Counted from the stretch's first letter, positions 1-8,993 are shown. The stretch: DNA of 64,000 nt from JBIYSM02 sp044759095 (GCF_044759095.2 NZ_JBIYSM020000014.1:18482-82481); one strand, 5' to 3'. Program-made: numbers and translations. The notes: generated by a model from the sequence alone, not told the origin.

Positions 1-801
1 CTCTCCAAAGGTACGTTTAAACAGGTCGTTCACACGGTTGTAGAAGGCGACTGCGTCGGATGTATCGCTCAAAAATACGGCATTACGTCAAAAGACATCT
101 ACGCCAACAATCCGGGCATAACAGAAGATACCGTGTTGCAGCTGGGACAGCAGATTAATGTTACGGCCGTTCGACCGTTGGTAACCGTGCAAGTGGTGGA
201 AGAGGCTACACAGGAAGAGACGATCCCCTATTCAACACAAGTGCGCAACAACGAACAACTGCCGAAAGGTGAAAGTAAAATCGTTCAGGATGGGCGCGAA
301 GGCAGCAAGATTGTCCGTTATCAGGTGATTAAAGAAAATGGACAGGTTGTTGAACGAAAGGTATTAAGCCAAAAGATCGTGATGCAGCCGATCACGAAGA
401 TCGTGGAGCGAGGCACCAAAGTGATTCCTTCACGCGGGACAGGCCGTTTCTCCTGGCCGGCGAGAGGTTATATCAGCAGCGGCTTCGGCATGCGCTGGGG
501 AAAACTGCACAAGGGAATTGACATTGCCGGATCGGGTCCGATTCGTGCAGTGGACAACGGTCGAGTCGTTTCTGCCGGATGGGACGGAGATTACGGAAAA
601 GCAGTTGTCATCGACCACGGCAACGGCATTCGAACTCTTTACGGCCATTTGCGTTCCATCAGTGTGAGCGTGGGCGATGTCGTCAGCAAAGGGAAAACGA
701 TCGGCATCATGGGATCCACTGGTGACTCTACAGGGGTCCACCTGCATTTTGAAGTTCATCAGAATGGACGAGTTCAAAACCCGCTTCGTTTCCTGCGTTA
801 A
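1..801 (+). CDS. Secreted LysM-G5-M23 murein peptidase, 5' end outside window
   Basis: The reading frame is open from base 1, so the gene starts to the left; the ATG at 133 is internal. The 266 visible residues show a LysM-like wall-binding segment (about residues 13-50, VVEGDCVGCIAQKYG), a G5-type domain (about 58-135) and a C-terminal M23 (lysostaphin-type) zinc peptidase domain (about 145-266). The zinc motifs are visible as HKGID and HLHFEVH. Enzymes of this family cut peptide cross-bridges of peptidoglycan outside the cell. A peptidase of this kind directly upstream of walR fits the known role of WalRK in controlling wall hydrolases. The domains are clear; the exact cleavage specificity is not shown. 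The signal peptide must lie upstream of the window. Confidence 0.9.
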   Translation, partial: LSKGTFKQVVHTVVEGDCVGCIAQKYGITSKDIYANNPGITEDTVLQLGQQINVTAVRPLVTVQVVEEATQEETIPYSTQVRNNEQLPKGESKIVQDGREGSKIVRYQVIKENGQVVERKVLSQKIVMQPITKIVERGTKVIPSRGTGRFSWPARGYISSGFGMRWGKLHKGIDIAGSGPIRAVDNGRVVSAGWDGDYGKAVVIDHGNGIRTLYGHLRSISVSVGDVVSKGKTIGIMGSTGDSTGVHLHFEVHQNGRVQNPLRFLR

Positions 802-817
802 GTTTTTTGCGTAAAAA

Positions 818-850
818 AGGCTTCCCTTCTTTCGGAAGGGTGGCCTTTTC
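818..850 (+). terminator. Intrinsic terminator after the M23 peptidase gene
   Basis: A hairpin with arms CCCTTC (825-830) and GAAGGG (836-841), extended by AAGGC/GCCTT, runs into TTTT. It lies 17 bases after the stop codon and separates the peptidase gene from walR. Confidence 0.75.
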
Positions 851-937
851 CTGTACTAACAGATATTACAGTCTCCTGCGTGGAGGAAATGCGGTGCTGC
901 AAGTGGAATCCATTACACGAAAGAAGGGGTGAGCGTA

Positions 938-1642
938 ATGGCAAAACTCCTGGTCGTAGACGACGAGAGACCGATTGCCGATATATTAAAATTTACGTTT
1001 GAAAAGGAAGGGTATCAGGTCGTGTGCGCTTACGACGGTGAAGAGGCTTTGCTGCTTGTGCAAAGCGAGAAACCTGATCTGATTTTATTGGACGTTATGC
1101 TGCCCGGACGGGACGGAATGGACGTGTGCCGGGTCGTACGGCAAAGCTGCGACGTTCCGATTATTATGTTGACCGCAAAGGATTCCGAGCTGGATAAGGT
1201 ACTGGGATTGGAACTGGGAGCGGATGATTACGTGACCAAGCCGTTTAGTGCAAGAGAGCTGATCGCCCGCGTCAAGGCGCACCTGCGCCGGCAAAAACCG
1301 AAATTGGAAGAGCAGGATTCCAATCAGCTGAGGGTTCACGAGCTGGAAATCGATCTGAATTCCTACACTGTGTCCAAGGCTGGAGAGTATTTGGATTTGA
1401 CTCATCGCGAATTTGAACTGCTCGTCTATCTGGCCCGTCATCAGGGACAGGTGTTGACGAGGGAGCATCTGCTGCAGGCCGTATGGGGCTTTGACTACTT
1501 CGGTGACGTGCGTACTGTAGATGTTACCATTCGCCGCCTGCGTGAAAAAATCGAGGATGATCCCAGTCAGCCGAAATATATCATCACACGGCGCGGCTTG
1601 GGATACACCTTGCGAAACCCTGCCCTCGGAGGAAATCCGTAA
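938..1642 (+). CDS. walR: WalR, essential cell-wall response regulator
   Basis: A 234-residue OmpR/PhoB-class response regulator. The receiver domain (about 1-120) starts MAKLLVVDDERP, has the phosphoacceptor Asp in LILLDVMLPG and the conserved Lys in VTKPF. The C-terminal winged helix (about 135-230) has the typical LTHREFELLVYLA and TVDVTIRRLR segments. In Bacillota WalR binds promoters of autolysin and wall genes and is normally essential. I chose ATG 938 because GAAGGGG lies 8 bases upstream; a GTG at 929 sits inside that site. The stop codon overlaps the walK start by one base (TAATG), indicating translational coupling. Identity rests on sequence and on the walRKHIJ order. Confidence 0.96.
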   Translation: MAKLLVVDDERPIADILKFTFEKEGYQVVCAYDGEEALLLVQSEKPDLILLDVMLPGRDGMDVCRVVRQSCDVPIIMLTAKDSELDKVLGLELGADDYVTKPFSARELIARVKAHLRRQKPKLEEQDSNQLRVHELEIDLNSYTVSKAGEYLDLTHREFELLVYLARHQGQVLTREHLLQAVWGFDYFGDVRTVDVTIRRLREKIEDDPSQPKYIITRRGLGYTLRNPALGGNP

Positions 1643-3474
1643 TGCTGCGGACCCGGCTGTTTAAAACAGTTCAGTGGAAGCTGGTTGTTATTTACATGCT
1701 GCTCATTCTCCTGGCCATGCAGTTTATCGGCGCGTATTTTGCCAGAGAGGTAGAGCGTTACTATTCCACCAACTTTTCAGAGTCGCTGAATACACAGGCT
1801 TCCCTATTGGCCACACTGCTGGAGCGGTATCTGCAGCCTCGCAATGACAAGGAGCAAAGCTCCGACGATGTGCGGACCAGCATCGACAACCTGATTACCA
1901 ATCTGGTGAAACCGAACGGCGCTACCGTGCAGGTAATCGACCAAAACGGCAATGTGATCAGCACCACGGAGAACGACAGAAGCATCATCGGCCAGCGCAC
2001 CTCGCAAAAAGAGGTGACCATCGCGCTCTTGGGGACGCGCAGCGAATCGCTGCGGATCGACCCGCGAACGGGCGAACGAGTCAAGGTGCTGGTCGTCCCG
2101 GTGAAGGGAGACAACATCGTTTTCGGTGCCGTGTACATGGTTGCCTCGATGGAAAACATGTTCACGACGATTCGCAAGATTACCGGCATTTTGGCGACAG
2201 GCACGATGATAGCCCTGTTGATAACAGCCGGACTCGGTGTCGTTTTGGCGCGGACGATTACGACGCCGGTTAAAGAGATGACCCGGCAGGCAAGAGCGGT
2301 GGCGGACGGGGATTTTAACCGTATTGTAAGTGTGTACAGCGGAGATGAGATCGGCCAGCTAGGCATGGCATTTAACCATATGACCCGGAGACTGCAGGAA
2401 GCCATTTTGCAGCAGGAGGAAGAACGGGAAAAGCTGGCCGGAATCCTGAGCAACATGTCGGATGGCGTGATTGCTGCGAAACGGGACGGCCAAATCATCT
2501 TGCTGAACCGGTCGGCAGAAGAGATGCTCCAGGTGAAAATGATGGACGTGATCTCCGAGGGCAAAACCCTCTATGACCTGCTGCGGCTGCCGCCCGAAGA
2601 CGAAATGCCACTGTTTGCTCAGACGGAACCGTTGATCATCGAGATGATGCTGGCCAACCGGGAAGAGGTAATGCTGCGTGTTACGTTCACACCGCTGCAA
2701 CAGGACAGCGGAAAAAAAGGGGGCATCATCGCCGTGCTCCAGGACGTAACGGAGCAGGAGCGCCTGGAGCAGCAGCGTCGTGAATTCGTCGCGAATGTCT
2801 CACATGAACTGCGTACGCCGTTGACGACAATCAAGAGCTATGTGGAGGCCTTGCTTGATGGGGCCGTGAACGACCCGGACATCTCCAACCGATTTTTGCG
2901 GGTCACCATGTCGGAGACTGAGCGGATGATTCGGTTGGTGAACGACCTGCTGAAGCTCTCTCGTTTTGATTCCCAGGGCATCCGCCTGAACTGCAAGGAC
3001 GTTAACATCAATCAACTGCTCCGTTATGCTGCCGATCGCTTCTCCATGTTCAGCGAGCAGCAGGGCGTGCAGTTAAGCCTGGCTGTCACCGAACAGCTGC
3101 CCTCCGTCCACATTGATCCGGACGCCATTAATCAGGTGTTGGACAATTTGCTATCCAATGCAATCAAATATACACCCCAGGGGGGATCCGTCACCATGCA
3201 GGCGGCAGCCAATCTGCATCAACAGCGGGTGTACATCACGATCAGCGACACGGGAATCGGTATCCCCAGCCGTGATTTGAAGCGAATATTTGAGCGCTTT
3301 TACCGGGTCGACAAGGCGCGTTCACGCGGACAGGGCGGAACCGGTTTGGGTCTGGCCATTGCCCGTGAGCTGGTTCAGGCGCATGGCGCTGACATTGAGA
3401 TTGCCAGTGAGTGGAACGCGGGGACGACGGTTACCTTCTGGGTGCCTCTCGCCAAAGGAGGGAAATCCGGATGA
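1642..3474 (+). CDS. walK: WalK, membrane sensor histidine kinase
   Basis: A 610-residue kinase with the full WalK plan: membrane helix at about 12-34, an extracellular domain to about 180, a second helix at about 181-204, HAMP, PAS (about 262-370), a HisKA domain with the phospho-His in FVANVSHELRTPLTT, and a HATPase domain (N box NLLSNAIKYT, G boxes DTGIGIP and GTGLGLAIA). It phosphorylates WalR in response to the state of the cell wall. The start overlaps the walR stop and the stop overlaps the walH start (ATGA), so all three are coupled. Nothing in the sequence looks defective. Confidence 0.96.
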   Translation: MLRTRLFKTVQWKLVVIYMLLILLAMQFIGAYFAREVERYYSTNFSESLNTQASLLATLLERYLQPRNDKEQSSDDVRTSIDNLITNLVKPNGATVQVIDQNGNVISTTENDRSIIGQRTSQKEVTIALLGTRSESLRIDPRTGERVKVLVVPVKGDNIVFGAVYMVASMENMFTTIRKITGILATGTMIALLITAGLGVVLARTITTPVKEMTRQARAVADGDFNRIVSVYSGDEIGQLGMAFNHMTRRLQEAILQQEEEREKLAGILSNMSDGVIAAKRDGQIILLNRSAEEMLQVKMMDVISEGKTLYDLLRLPPEDEMPLFAQTEPLIIEMMLANREEVMLRVTFTPLQQDSGKKGGIIAVLQDVTEQERLEQQRREFVANVSHELRTPLTTIKSYVEALLDGAVNDPDISNRFLRVTMSETERMIRLVNDLLKLSRFDSQGIRLNCKDVNINQLLRYAADRFSMFSEQQGVQLSLAVTEQLPSVHIDPDAINQVLDNLLSNAIKYTPQGGSVTMQAAANLHQQRVYITISDTGIGIPSRDLKRIFERFYRVDKARSRGQGGTGLGLAIARELVQAHGADIEIASEWNAGTTVTFWVPLAKGGKSG

Positions 3475-4850
3475 GGCGGTGGAAGGAACGGGTCAAAACC
3501 GTACTGTTGTATCTGCTTGTTCTGACGAGTTTTTTCCTGACCGCCATGCTCTGGAACAACCAGCCCCCGTTCCAGCCGATTGAACCGGCCAAATATGTAA
3601 AGTCGAAGCCGGTGCAGACCAAGCAGCTGGAAGAGCTCGTCACTCCCGAATCTGTGATCTTCCATTACGGCGAAGAGCGGCATACGCGAGCGTTTTCGAC
3701 CGATGCCCACTACCGATTGATCAAGGAAGAGATGGCGAAGTGGATTTTTTTTGAGTTCTATTACTACCCTTTGTCAGAAGAGAAGTGGGAGGAGCTGACG
3801 CGGGACAATCTTGGATTGGAAATCCAGTTTCGCTCGACCGTTCCCATGTCGATCCTGAACCAGCTGTTTACCTTCCGCGATGAAAAGTATGAACAGCTAA
3901 AAGGGATAGATCGCTTGTGGCTCTACTACGAGGAAAAAGAAGACCTCGTGTACGCGCTGTTTATCTCAACTGAGGATGAGCTAGTGATGAGGGCGCGGAC
4001 CGCTATCAGTCCCAAGGACCTTCGGGAGTCTTACCTGCGAGCGGCAAATCTGTTGCCCGAGCAGATTCTGAAAGTGGTAAAAAATCGGCAAACGCATCCC
4101 ACCGTCGGTCAGGATAACCCGTTTTGGCACGTGTATTACCTGCCAAAAGACCGGCTGAAAATGCAGCAATTTCTTTACAATTACCTGCCGATTACGGATG
4201 AGGAGTTGATTGAGGCCTATTTCCTCGATCGTACGTTGGTAAGGCAGATCGTTGAACGCGACAATACAACGATTTTTACCGACGGCAGCCGCTCCATTCA
4301 AAAGCGCCCGGATCATCAGGTCATCACATATACCGATCCTGCCTTTCACCAGGGAAACATGGACATCTCTGAAGAGGAGAAGCTAAAGGGAGCAGTCTCC
4401 TTTATTAACAAACATTTGGGCTGGACGGATGACTATCACTTCGAGACAATCAGGAAGAGCTATAATGACAAGGACTTGATTACCTTCCGTCAATACATCG
4501 GGGCGTATCCGCTGGTCAGTACGGACGGCTATCAAATTGATACGATTACCATGATATCAGAAGCGGGACAGGTTGTGACGATGACTCGTTCCCTGCTTGA
4601 TTTGGACAAGTTTATCGACCACAAGGAATGGGTGGTCATGTCCGGCCCTGAATTGTTTCAGACCATCCGCAACAACCAATTGGCGGATACCAGCCGGATC
4701 ATTGACGCCTATCTTGCCTATCAGACCAAGGTACACCAGGGCTATGTGGAACTGATCCCTGTCTGGGTTGTGGAGCTGTCCGATCGGACGAAGCTGTACG
4801 TCAACGCGCGATTACCTCAGGAAGGAGGAAAGCCAAATGGATTGGAGTAG
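3471..4850 (+). CDS. walH: WalH (YycH), membrane regulator of WalK
   Basis: A 459-residue protein with a short basic N-terminus (MRRWKERVK), one membrane helix (about 9-28, LLYLLVLTSFFLTAMLW) and a large extracytoplasmic region. This matches YycH/WalH, which with WalI forms a membrane complex modulating WalK. ATG 3471 overlaps the walK stop codon and follows GGAGGG at 3458-3463 by 7 bases; in-frame codons further upstream lie inside walK. The gene overlaps walI by 14 bases. Sequence conservation in this family is low, so the call rests on topology, length and operon position. Confidence 0.9.
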   Translation: MRRWKERVKTVLLYLLVLTSFFLTAMLWNNQPPFQPIEPAKYVKSKPVQTKQLEELVTPESVIFHYGEERHTRAFSTDAHYRLIKEEMAKWIFFEFYYYPLSEEKWEELTRDNLGLEIQFRSTVPMSILNQLFTFRDEKYEQLKGIDRLWLYYEEKEDLVYALFISTEDELVMRARTAISPKDLRESYLRAANLLPEQILKVVKNRQTHPTVGQDNPFWHVYYLPKDRLKMQQFLYNYLPITDEELIEAYFLDRTLVRQIVERDNTTIFTDGSRSIQKRPDHQVITYTDPAFHQGNMDISEEEKLKGAVSFINKHLGWTDDYHFETIRKSYNDKDLITFRQYIGAYPLVSTDGYQIDTITMISEAGQVVTMTRSLLDLDKFIDHKEWVVMSGPELFQTIRNNQLADTSRIIDAYLAYQTKVHQGYVELIPVWVVELSDRTKLYVNARLPQEGGKPNGLE

Positions 4851-5613
4851 AGCCAAAACCGTTCTCATTTGGGCCTTTCTCCTGCTGGACGCTTTTCTCG
4901 GCTACCAGGTATACGCCTCACGAATGGAACACTGGCAAAATACCGAAGCGGTACAGGGGGACAAGTGGGACATTGAGCTGTACCTGAAACAGCAAAATAT
5001 CAAGCTGCAGGCGGACGTTCCGCAAGAGACGCCGGAAATGAAATATCTGAATGTCGAGTATTTGGGGTTAAACGCCCTTGCCGTGCAGAACGTGCCGGGC
5101 ATCAAGGTAACAGTGGAGAATACAGCACTTGTGGCCAGATTGGAGCCGCCGATGCCGGTTCGCGAACAGACCAACCCGGTGGAGATCCTGAGGCAGTTGA
5201 AACCGCGTTTGCTATACAGCGAACAGTACGTCCCGGACCTGTACTTTTCCAGCCGCAACCATGTGAGATATTTGCAGCTGCATGACAAACTGCCGCTATT
5301 TGTTGCGCCGCTGGAGGTCACGATCGAGAACGGGGTTGTGCGCCAATACCGGCAGACGTACTTTCACATCCGCGGCCAGGGATCAGGCCGGCAGGTCATT
5401 TCCGCCTATTCGGCGCTACGTTCCCTGGTGGAAAAGCAGATCCTCCATCCGGGAGAAAAAATAGAGAATGTGGCGTTAGGCTACTACGGCTATCACTATG
5501 ACGCTGACATTCAGGTGTTGGCTCCGGTGTGGCGGGTCATCCACGAAGGAAAGCAGCATTTTGTCAATGCGTTTACCGGTGCGGTGGAGCGACCGATGGT
5601 ACCGGAGAAATAA
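4837..5613 (+). CDS. walI: WalI (YycI), membrane partner of WalH
   Basis: A 258-residue protein starting MDWSRAKTVLIWAFLLLDAFLGYQ, one N-terminal membrane helix followed by an extracytoplasmic domain, as in YycI. Members of this family pair with WalH and act on WalK. ATG 4837 is preceded by GGAAGGAGG and overlaps the 3' end of walH. Directly after the stop codon lies a copy of the dispersed hairpin repeat, which separates walI from walJ and may reduce read-through into walJ. Confidence 0.92.
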   Translation: MDWSRAKTVLIWAFLLLDAFLGYQVYASRMEHWQNTEAVQGDKWDIELYLKQQNIKLQADVPQETPEMKYLNVEYLGLNALAVQNVPGIKVTVENTALVARLEPPMPVREQTNPVEILRQLKPRLLYSEQYVPDLYFSSRNHVRYLQLHDKLPLFVAPLEVTIENGVVRQYRQTYFHIRGQGSGRQVISAYSALRSLVEKQILHPGEKIENVALGYYGYHYDADIQVLAPVWRVIHEGKQHFVNAFTGAVERPMVPEK

Positions 5614-5614
5614 C

Positions 5615-5685
5615 AATACAGCCCCTCGGAAAGGGTTCGGGGCCCCGCCCGGCGAAGCGTTAGCTCGTGCCGGGTGGGTTTTCTT
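5615..5685 (+). repeat. Dispersed hairpin repeat, copy 1 (short form)
   Basis: Contains the palindrome GGGGCCCC (5639-5646) overlapping the arm CCCGCCCGGC (5644-5653), a 15-base loop, and the opposing arm GCCGGGTGGG (5669-5678) followed by TTTTCTT. The left extension reads AATACAGCC...GGAAAGGGTTC. Arms plus T-run look like an intrinsic terminator oriented with the wal operon. Other copies are at 19326, 38946, 39866, 60124 and 63647. Confidence 0.85.
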
Positions 5686-5714
5686 AGAGGAGCAGTAGGA
5701 AGAAGGGGTAACCA

Positions 5715-6503
5715 TTGAGATTTAGTGTGCTGGCGAGCGGGAGTACCGGAAACGCCATTTATGTAGGCACAGACCGGGCTTCCGTATTAATTGACGTGGG
5801 TATCACGGGCAAACAGGCAGAAGCGGCGCTGCAGGAGATCGGTGTAAAACCGGCGGACTTGACCGCGATTCTCGTGACTCACGAACACGTCGATCACATC
5901 AAGGGAATCGGCGTCATGGCGCGCCGCTACAACCTGCCCATCTACGCCAACGAAAAAACGTGGGCGGAACTGGAGGGACAAATCGGCACGCTTCGTGAAG
6001 AGCAGAAGCGATTGTTTGAAATCGGGGAGAAAAAGGAGCTGGAAGACCTCGGCATCGAGTCGTTCGGCATCTCCCATGATGCTGCCGAACCGATGGGCTT
6101 TTGCTTTTATCACGACAAGAAAAAACTGAGCGTCGCGACAGATCTGGGCTATGTAAGCAGCCGCATCGTAGAGACGATTCGCGGGGCAGACGCGTACATT
6201 TTTGAAGCCAACCACGACGTGGAAATGCTGCGCATGTCGCAATATCCGTGGAGCGTGAAGCGGCGAATCCTGAGCGATGTCGGCCATCTGTCCAACGAAG
6301 CGGCTGGCGAGGCGCTGAGTGACTTTTTGCAGGGACAAGCGGAACGTGTCTTTCTCGCTCATCTCAGCAAGGAGAACAACATGATGGAATTGGCCAGACT
6401 GACCGTGAAAAACATCCTCGAAGAAAAGGGATTAAAAGTAGGAGACGACGTCCATCTGCGGGAGACCTATCCGGACCGTCCGACGAAACTGGAGGAGCTG
6501 TAG
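5715..6503 (+). CDS. walJ: WalJ (YycJ), metallo-beta-lactamase-fold hydrolase
   Basis: A 262-residue protein with the metallo-beta-lactamase metal motif THEHVDH near residue 55 and further His/Asp ligands (GISHDA, DLGY, FEANHD). YycJ/WalJ proteins are probable nucleases linked to DNA replication and wall control; the substrate is not evident here. The start is a TTG at 5715, chosen because AGAAGGGG lies 6 bases upstream and the product then begins MRFSVLASGSTGN, the normal N-terminus. It is the fifth gene of the WalRK cluster, but a hairpin repeat lies between it and walI. Its 3' end overlaps a convergent small gene by 37 bases. Confidence 0.93.
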   Translation: MRFSVLASGSTGNAIYVGTDRASVLIDVGITGKQAEAALQEIGVKPADLTAILVTHEHVDHIKGIGVMARRYNLPIYANEKTWAELEGQIGTLREEQKRLFEIGEKKELEDLGIESFGISHDAAEPMGFCFYHDKKKLSVATDLGYVSSRIVETIRGADAYIFEANHDVEMLRMSQYPWSVKRRILSDVGHLSNEAAGEALSDFLQGQAERVFLAHLSKENNMMELARLTVKNILEEKGLKVGDDVHLRETYPDRPTKLEEL

Positions 6504-6685
6504 GGGAAGTTTTTATCCAACTCCTGTACTTTGTTGATCAGTTCGTCGCGTGAGAGCAGACCTTTTTCAATCAGCAGCTCGACAACCGCGTGGAGCACCA
6601 ATGTATTGTGGTAATCGGTTTCCTGCAGGTCTGCCAGTTTGGCAATCAGGTTTACTTCCTGCATCGGGGAGGTACGAGGTTTCAT
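6467..6685 (-). CDS. Small conserved-looking protein of unknown function
   Basis: A 72-residue product (MKPRTSPMQEVNLIAK at the start) with a helical, Leu/Glu-rich body (LLIEKGLLSRDELINKVQELD) and a Ser-rich tail. I do not recognise a named family. ATG 6685 was preferred because GAAAGGG lies just upstream on the minus strand; the frame also extends upstream to a GTG at 6796 with no clear ribosome site. The gene converges on walJ and overlaps it by 37 bases, which is unusual but seen in small genes. The alternative is a non-coding frame; codon pattern and amphipathic composition favour a real gene. Confidence 0.55.
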   Translation of the reverse strand: MKPRTSPMQEVNLIAKLADLQETDYHNTLVLHAVVELLIEKGLLSRDELINKVQELDKNFPYSSSSFVGRSG

Positions 6686-6802
6686 TTCTATCAACCCTTT
6701 CTCGTAAAGGAAAGCTTTTACTCTAGCATATCCGTCGACAGAGAGATTTATGCCGGCATCATTTCCTGCATTCCACAACCTTTCCATATTTCTCACGATA
6801 CT

Positions 6803-6830
6803 TTGCCGAATCCGAATCGTATACTATAGA
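6803..6830 (+). promoter_or_regulatory. Possible sigma-A promoter of htrA
   Basis: TTGCCG (6803-6808) and TATAGA (6825-6830) are 16 bases apart and lie about 70 bases upstream of htrA. The -35 match is partial, so this is tentative. Confidence 0.35.
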
Positions 6831-6900
6831 TGTAATCATCGGGTATAGGTATAAGGGAATCCTGTTAAACCTAGGAAAGAGAGAAAGGAGAGCGTGTACG

Positions 6901-8127
6901 ATGGGGTATTATGACGATTTGGGCCAAGTAGAACGAAAAAAAAATCGGGAACCAGGCTTGGGCCGACTCATTATGACGTCGGTAACGTCAGCGGTTATTG
7001 GGGGAATGGTGGTTCTCCTGATGCTGCCGACTCTCTCCAAGTCCGGATATATATCGATGGTACAACCGAGCACAGCCAATGCGATGACCAACCCAAGCAG
7101 CAATATTTTTGCTCAACCGATTTCGGTTAACGTCGATACCGCAACCGTTCGTGCAGTCGAGAAAGCGGACAAAGCGGTGGTAGGTGTCATCAACATCCAA
7201 CGCGTGAACAACTGGTTTAACCAGGAGTCCTCTTCGGTAGAGCGGGGAGAAGGCTCCGGGGTCGTCTTTGAGAAGAAAAACGGCAAGGCGCACATCATTA
7301 CCAACTTTCACGTGATTGAAAATGCGCAGAAGGTGCAAGTCGTTCTGCCAAGCGGCGAAAAAGTGGAGGCAAAGGTTCTGGGCTATGATGCGCTGACGGA
7401 CATGGCGGTACTGGAAATTGACGGTTCCAAGGTAACGGCTGTAGCAGAACTGGGAGATTCTGATGCATTGAAAGTAGGGGAGCCGGCGATTGCGATCGGT
7501 AACCCGCTCGGCTTGAAGTTCTCCCGTACGGTTACACAGGGGATTATCAGCGCGTTGGATCGTTCCATGCCGGTTGACGTAGATGAGAACGGCCAAACCG
7601 ATTGGGAACTGGACGTCATCCAAACCGACGCAGCCATCAACCCGGGGAACAGCGGCGGTGCCCTGGTAAATATCCATGGTCAGGTGATCGGGATCAACAC
7701 CTTGAAAATTGCCCAGGAAGGCGTAGAGGGTCTTGGTTTTGCCATCCCGATCAACGACGTGAAGAAAATTGTCACGGAACTTATGCAGGATGGAAAGCTG
7801 AAACGTGCGTACATCGGTGTGCAGCCGTACGATCTGACCAACGTACCGCGCTACCACTGGAAGGAAACGCTGAACTTGCCGGATGAGGTAAAAGCAGGTG
7901 TGGTCGTGATGAATGAAGTCACCAAGTTCTCGCCTGCGGGCAAAGCCGGCCTGCGTCAATACGACGTCATCGTCAAGCTGGACGGACAGGAAATCACCAA
8001 CGGCGCGCAGCTGCGCAAGTACCTGACGCTGAACAAGAAGCCGGGCGATTCCGTTGAGGTCACCTTCTATCGTGACGGCTTTAAAAAGAGCGTAACCGTG
8101 AAATTGGGAGAGCCAGTTGGGGAATAA
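6901..8127 (+). CDS. htrA: HtrA-type membrane serine protease with PDZ domain
   Basis: A 408-residue protein: cytoplasmic N-terminus, one membrane helix (about 25-45), a trypsin-like protease domain with the catalytic triad His in TNFHVIENA, Asp in DALTDMAVLEI and Ser in NPGNSGGAL, and a C-terminal PDZ domain (about 295-400). HtrA proteases degrade or refold damaged proteins at the outer face of the membrane and are often induced by envelope stress. A homologue sits at this position next to walJ in B. subtilis (yycK/htrC). AAAGGAG precedes ATG 6901. All catalytic residues are present. Confidence 0.94.
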   Translation: MGYYDDLGQVERKKNREPGLGRLIMTSVTSAVIGGMVVLLMLPTLSKSGYISMVQPSTANAMTNPSSNIFAQPISVNVDTATVRAVEKADKAVVGVINIQRVNNWFNQESSSVERGEGSGVVFEKKNGKAHIITNFHVIENAQKVQVVLPSGEKVEAKVLGYDALTDMAVLEIDGSKVTAVAELGDSDALKVGEPAIAIGNPLGLKFSRTVTQGIISALDRSMPVDVDENGQTDWELDVIQTDAAINPGNSGGALVNIHGQVIGINTLKIAQEGVEGLGFAIPINDVKKIVTELMQDGKLKRAYIGVQPYDLTNVPRYHWKETLNLPDEVKAGVVVMNEVTKFSPAGKAGLRQYDVIVKLDGQEITNGAQLRKYLTLNKKPGDSVEVTFYRDGFKKSVTVKLGEPVGE

Positions 8128-8159
8128 TAAGGACTACCTTAGGTTTCTCCTTTTGAATA

Positions 8160-8187
8160 GGGGCGCTGCATCTGCAGCGTCTCTTTT
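8160..8187 (+). terminator. Intrinsic terminator after htrA
   Basis: The hairpin GGCGCTGCATCTGCAGCGTC is followed by TCTTTT, about 30 bases after the htrA stop codon. Confidence 0.65.
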
Positions 8188-8255
8188 ATTTTCTTCACGA
8201 TGTTGGGTAGAATAGAAGGCGGACCCTATATGGACGGAAAAGGAGATTGAGAATC

Positions 8256-8492
8256 ATGGAGAACGCGGAAAAAACGATTCGCATCGAAGGAAAAGAAGTG
8301 GAGCTGCACCCGGAGCATCCGGTTCGCTATGCCTGCATGGAGCACGTCGACCAGGAGATTGACGAGTACGTGGACGAATTTGAAGCGGCACCGGACACCT
8401 ACCGGGCAGCAGATGTAGAGGATCCGGATAAAAAATGCCGCGTCTGCGGTGCAGAGGCTGCCATTGCGCTGCTGCGGACGAAAGGAATGTAG
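8256..8492 (+). CDS. CxxH/CxxC small zinc-ribbon-like protein (YyzF type)
   Basis: A 78-residue acidic protein with one CMEH motif (about residue 26) and one CRVC motif (about residue 63), a likely four-ligand metal site. This matches the CxxH/CxxC protein family found beside rlmH in Bacilli (B. subtilis yyzF); its function is not known. ATG 8256 is used because AAAGGAG is 10 bases upstream; a TTG at 8247 is in frame but too close to that site. The gene ends 5 bases before the rlmH start, so the two are probably co-transcribed. Confidence 0.88.
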   Translation: MENAEKTIRIEGKEVELHPEHPVRYACMEHVDQEIDEYVDEFEAAPDTYRAADVEDPDKKCRVCGAEAAIALLRTKGM

Positions 8493-8497
8493 GGAAG

Positions 8498-8977
8498 GTG
8501 CAGATTACGATTGTCACGGTGGGAAAACTGAAGGAAAAGTATTTGCGTGACGGCATCGAGGAGTACAGCAAGCGGCTCTCCGCCTACTGCAAGCTGCAGG
8601 TGGTGGAGGTAAGCGACGAGAAGGCGCCCGAAGAGCTGAGTGTCACCGAGATGGAGCAGGTAAAGCGCAAGGAAGGCGAGCGCATCCTCGCCCAGCTGAA
8701 ACCCGACCAGTACGTCATCGCCCTGGCCATCGAGGGCCAGATGTGGTCCTCGGAAAAACTCTCAGCCGAACTCGACCGCCTCGCCACCTACGGCCGCAGC
8801 CAGGTGGCTTTTGTCATCGGCGGATCGTTGGGGTTGTCACCCGAGGTGCTGAAGCGGGCCGATGCGCAGCTGTCTTTTTCCAGGATGACCTTTCCCCATC
8901 AGCTGGTGCGGCTGATTTTGCTGGAGCAGGTGTATCGGGCGTTTCGGATTAGCAGGGGGGAACCGTATCATAAGTGA
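8498..8977 (+). CDS. rlmH: RlmH, 23S rRNA pseudouridine-1915 N3-methyltransferase
   Basis: A 159-residue SPOUT methyltransferase, exactly the usual length. The SAM-binding trefoil knot is seen in FVIGGSLGLSPEV and LSFSRMTFPHQLVRLILLEQVYRAF, and the protein ends RGEPYHK, the conserved RlmH tail. It methylates pseudouridine 1915 in helix 69 of 23S rRNA, using the 70S ribosome. The start is GTG 8498 with AGGGAAG directly upstream. The gene is intact, but its last 18 bases recur at 12027-12044, and the DNA between is foreign in character (see the islet entry). In staphylococci this gene is the SCC integration site (orfX). Confidence 0.96.
   Translation: MQITIVTVGKLKEKYLRDGIEEYSKRLSAYCKLQVVEVSDEKAPEELSVTEMEQVKRKEGERILAQLKPDQYVIALAIEGQMWSSEKLSAELDRLATYGRSQVAFVIGGSLGLSPEVLKRADAQLSFSRMTFPHQLVRLILLEQVYRAFRISRGEPYHK
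8960..8977 (+). repeat. Left attachment-like direct repeat (3' end of rlmH)
   Basis: GAACCGTATCATAAGTGA, the last codons of rlmH (EPYHK and stop). It matches the copy at 12027-12044 in 16 of 18 bases and fits the pattern of SCC attachment sites, which also lie in these rlmH codons. Confidence 0.75.
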
Positions 8978-8984
8978 TGATGTG

Positions 8985-8993
8985 GACGGTCAA
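8985..8993 (+). repeat. Terminal inverted repeat of islet, left
   Basis: GACGGTCAA, 7 bases inside the left attachment-like repeat; perfect inverted partner at 12004-12012. Confidence 0.6.
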
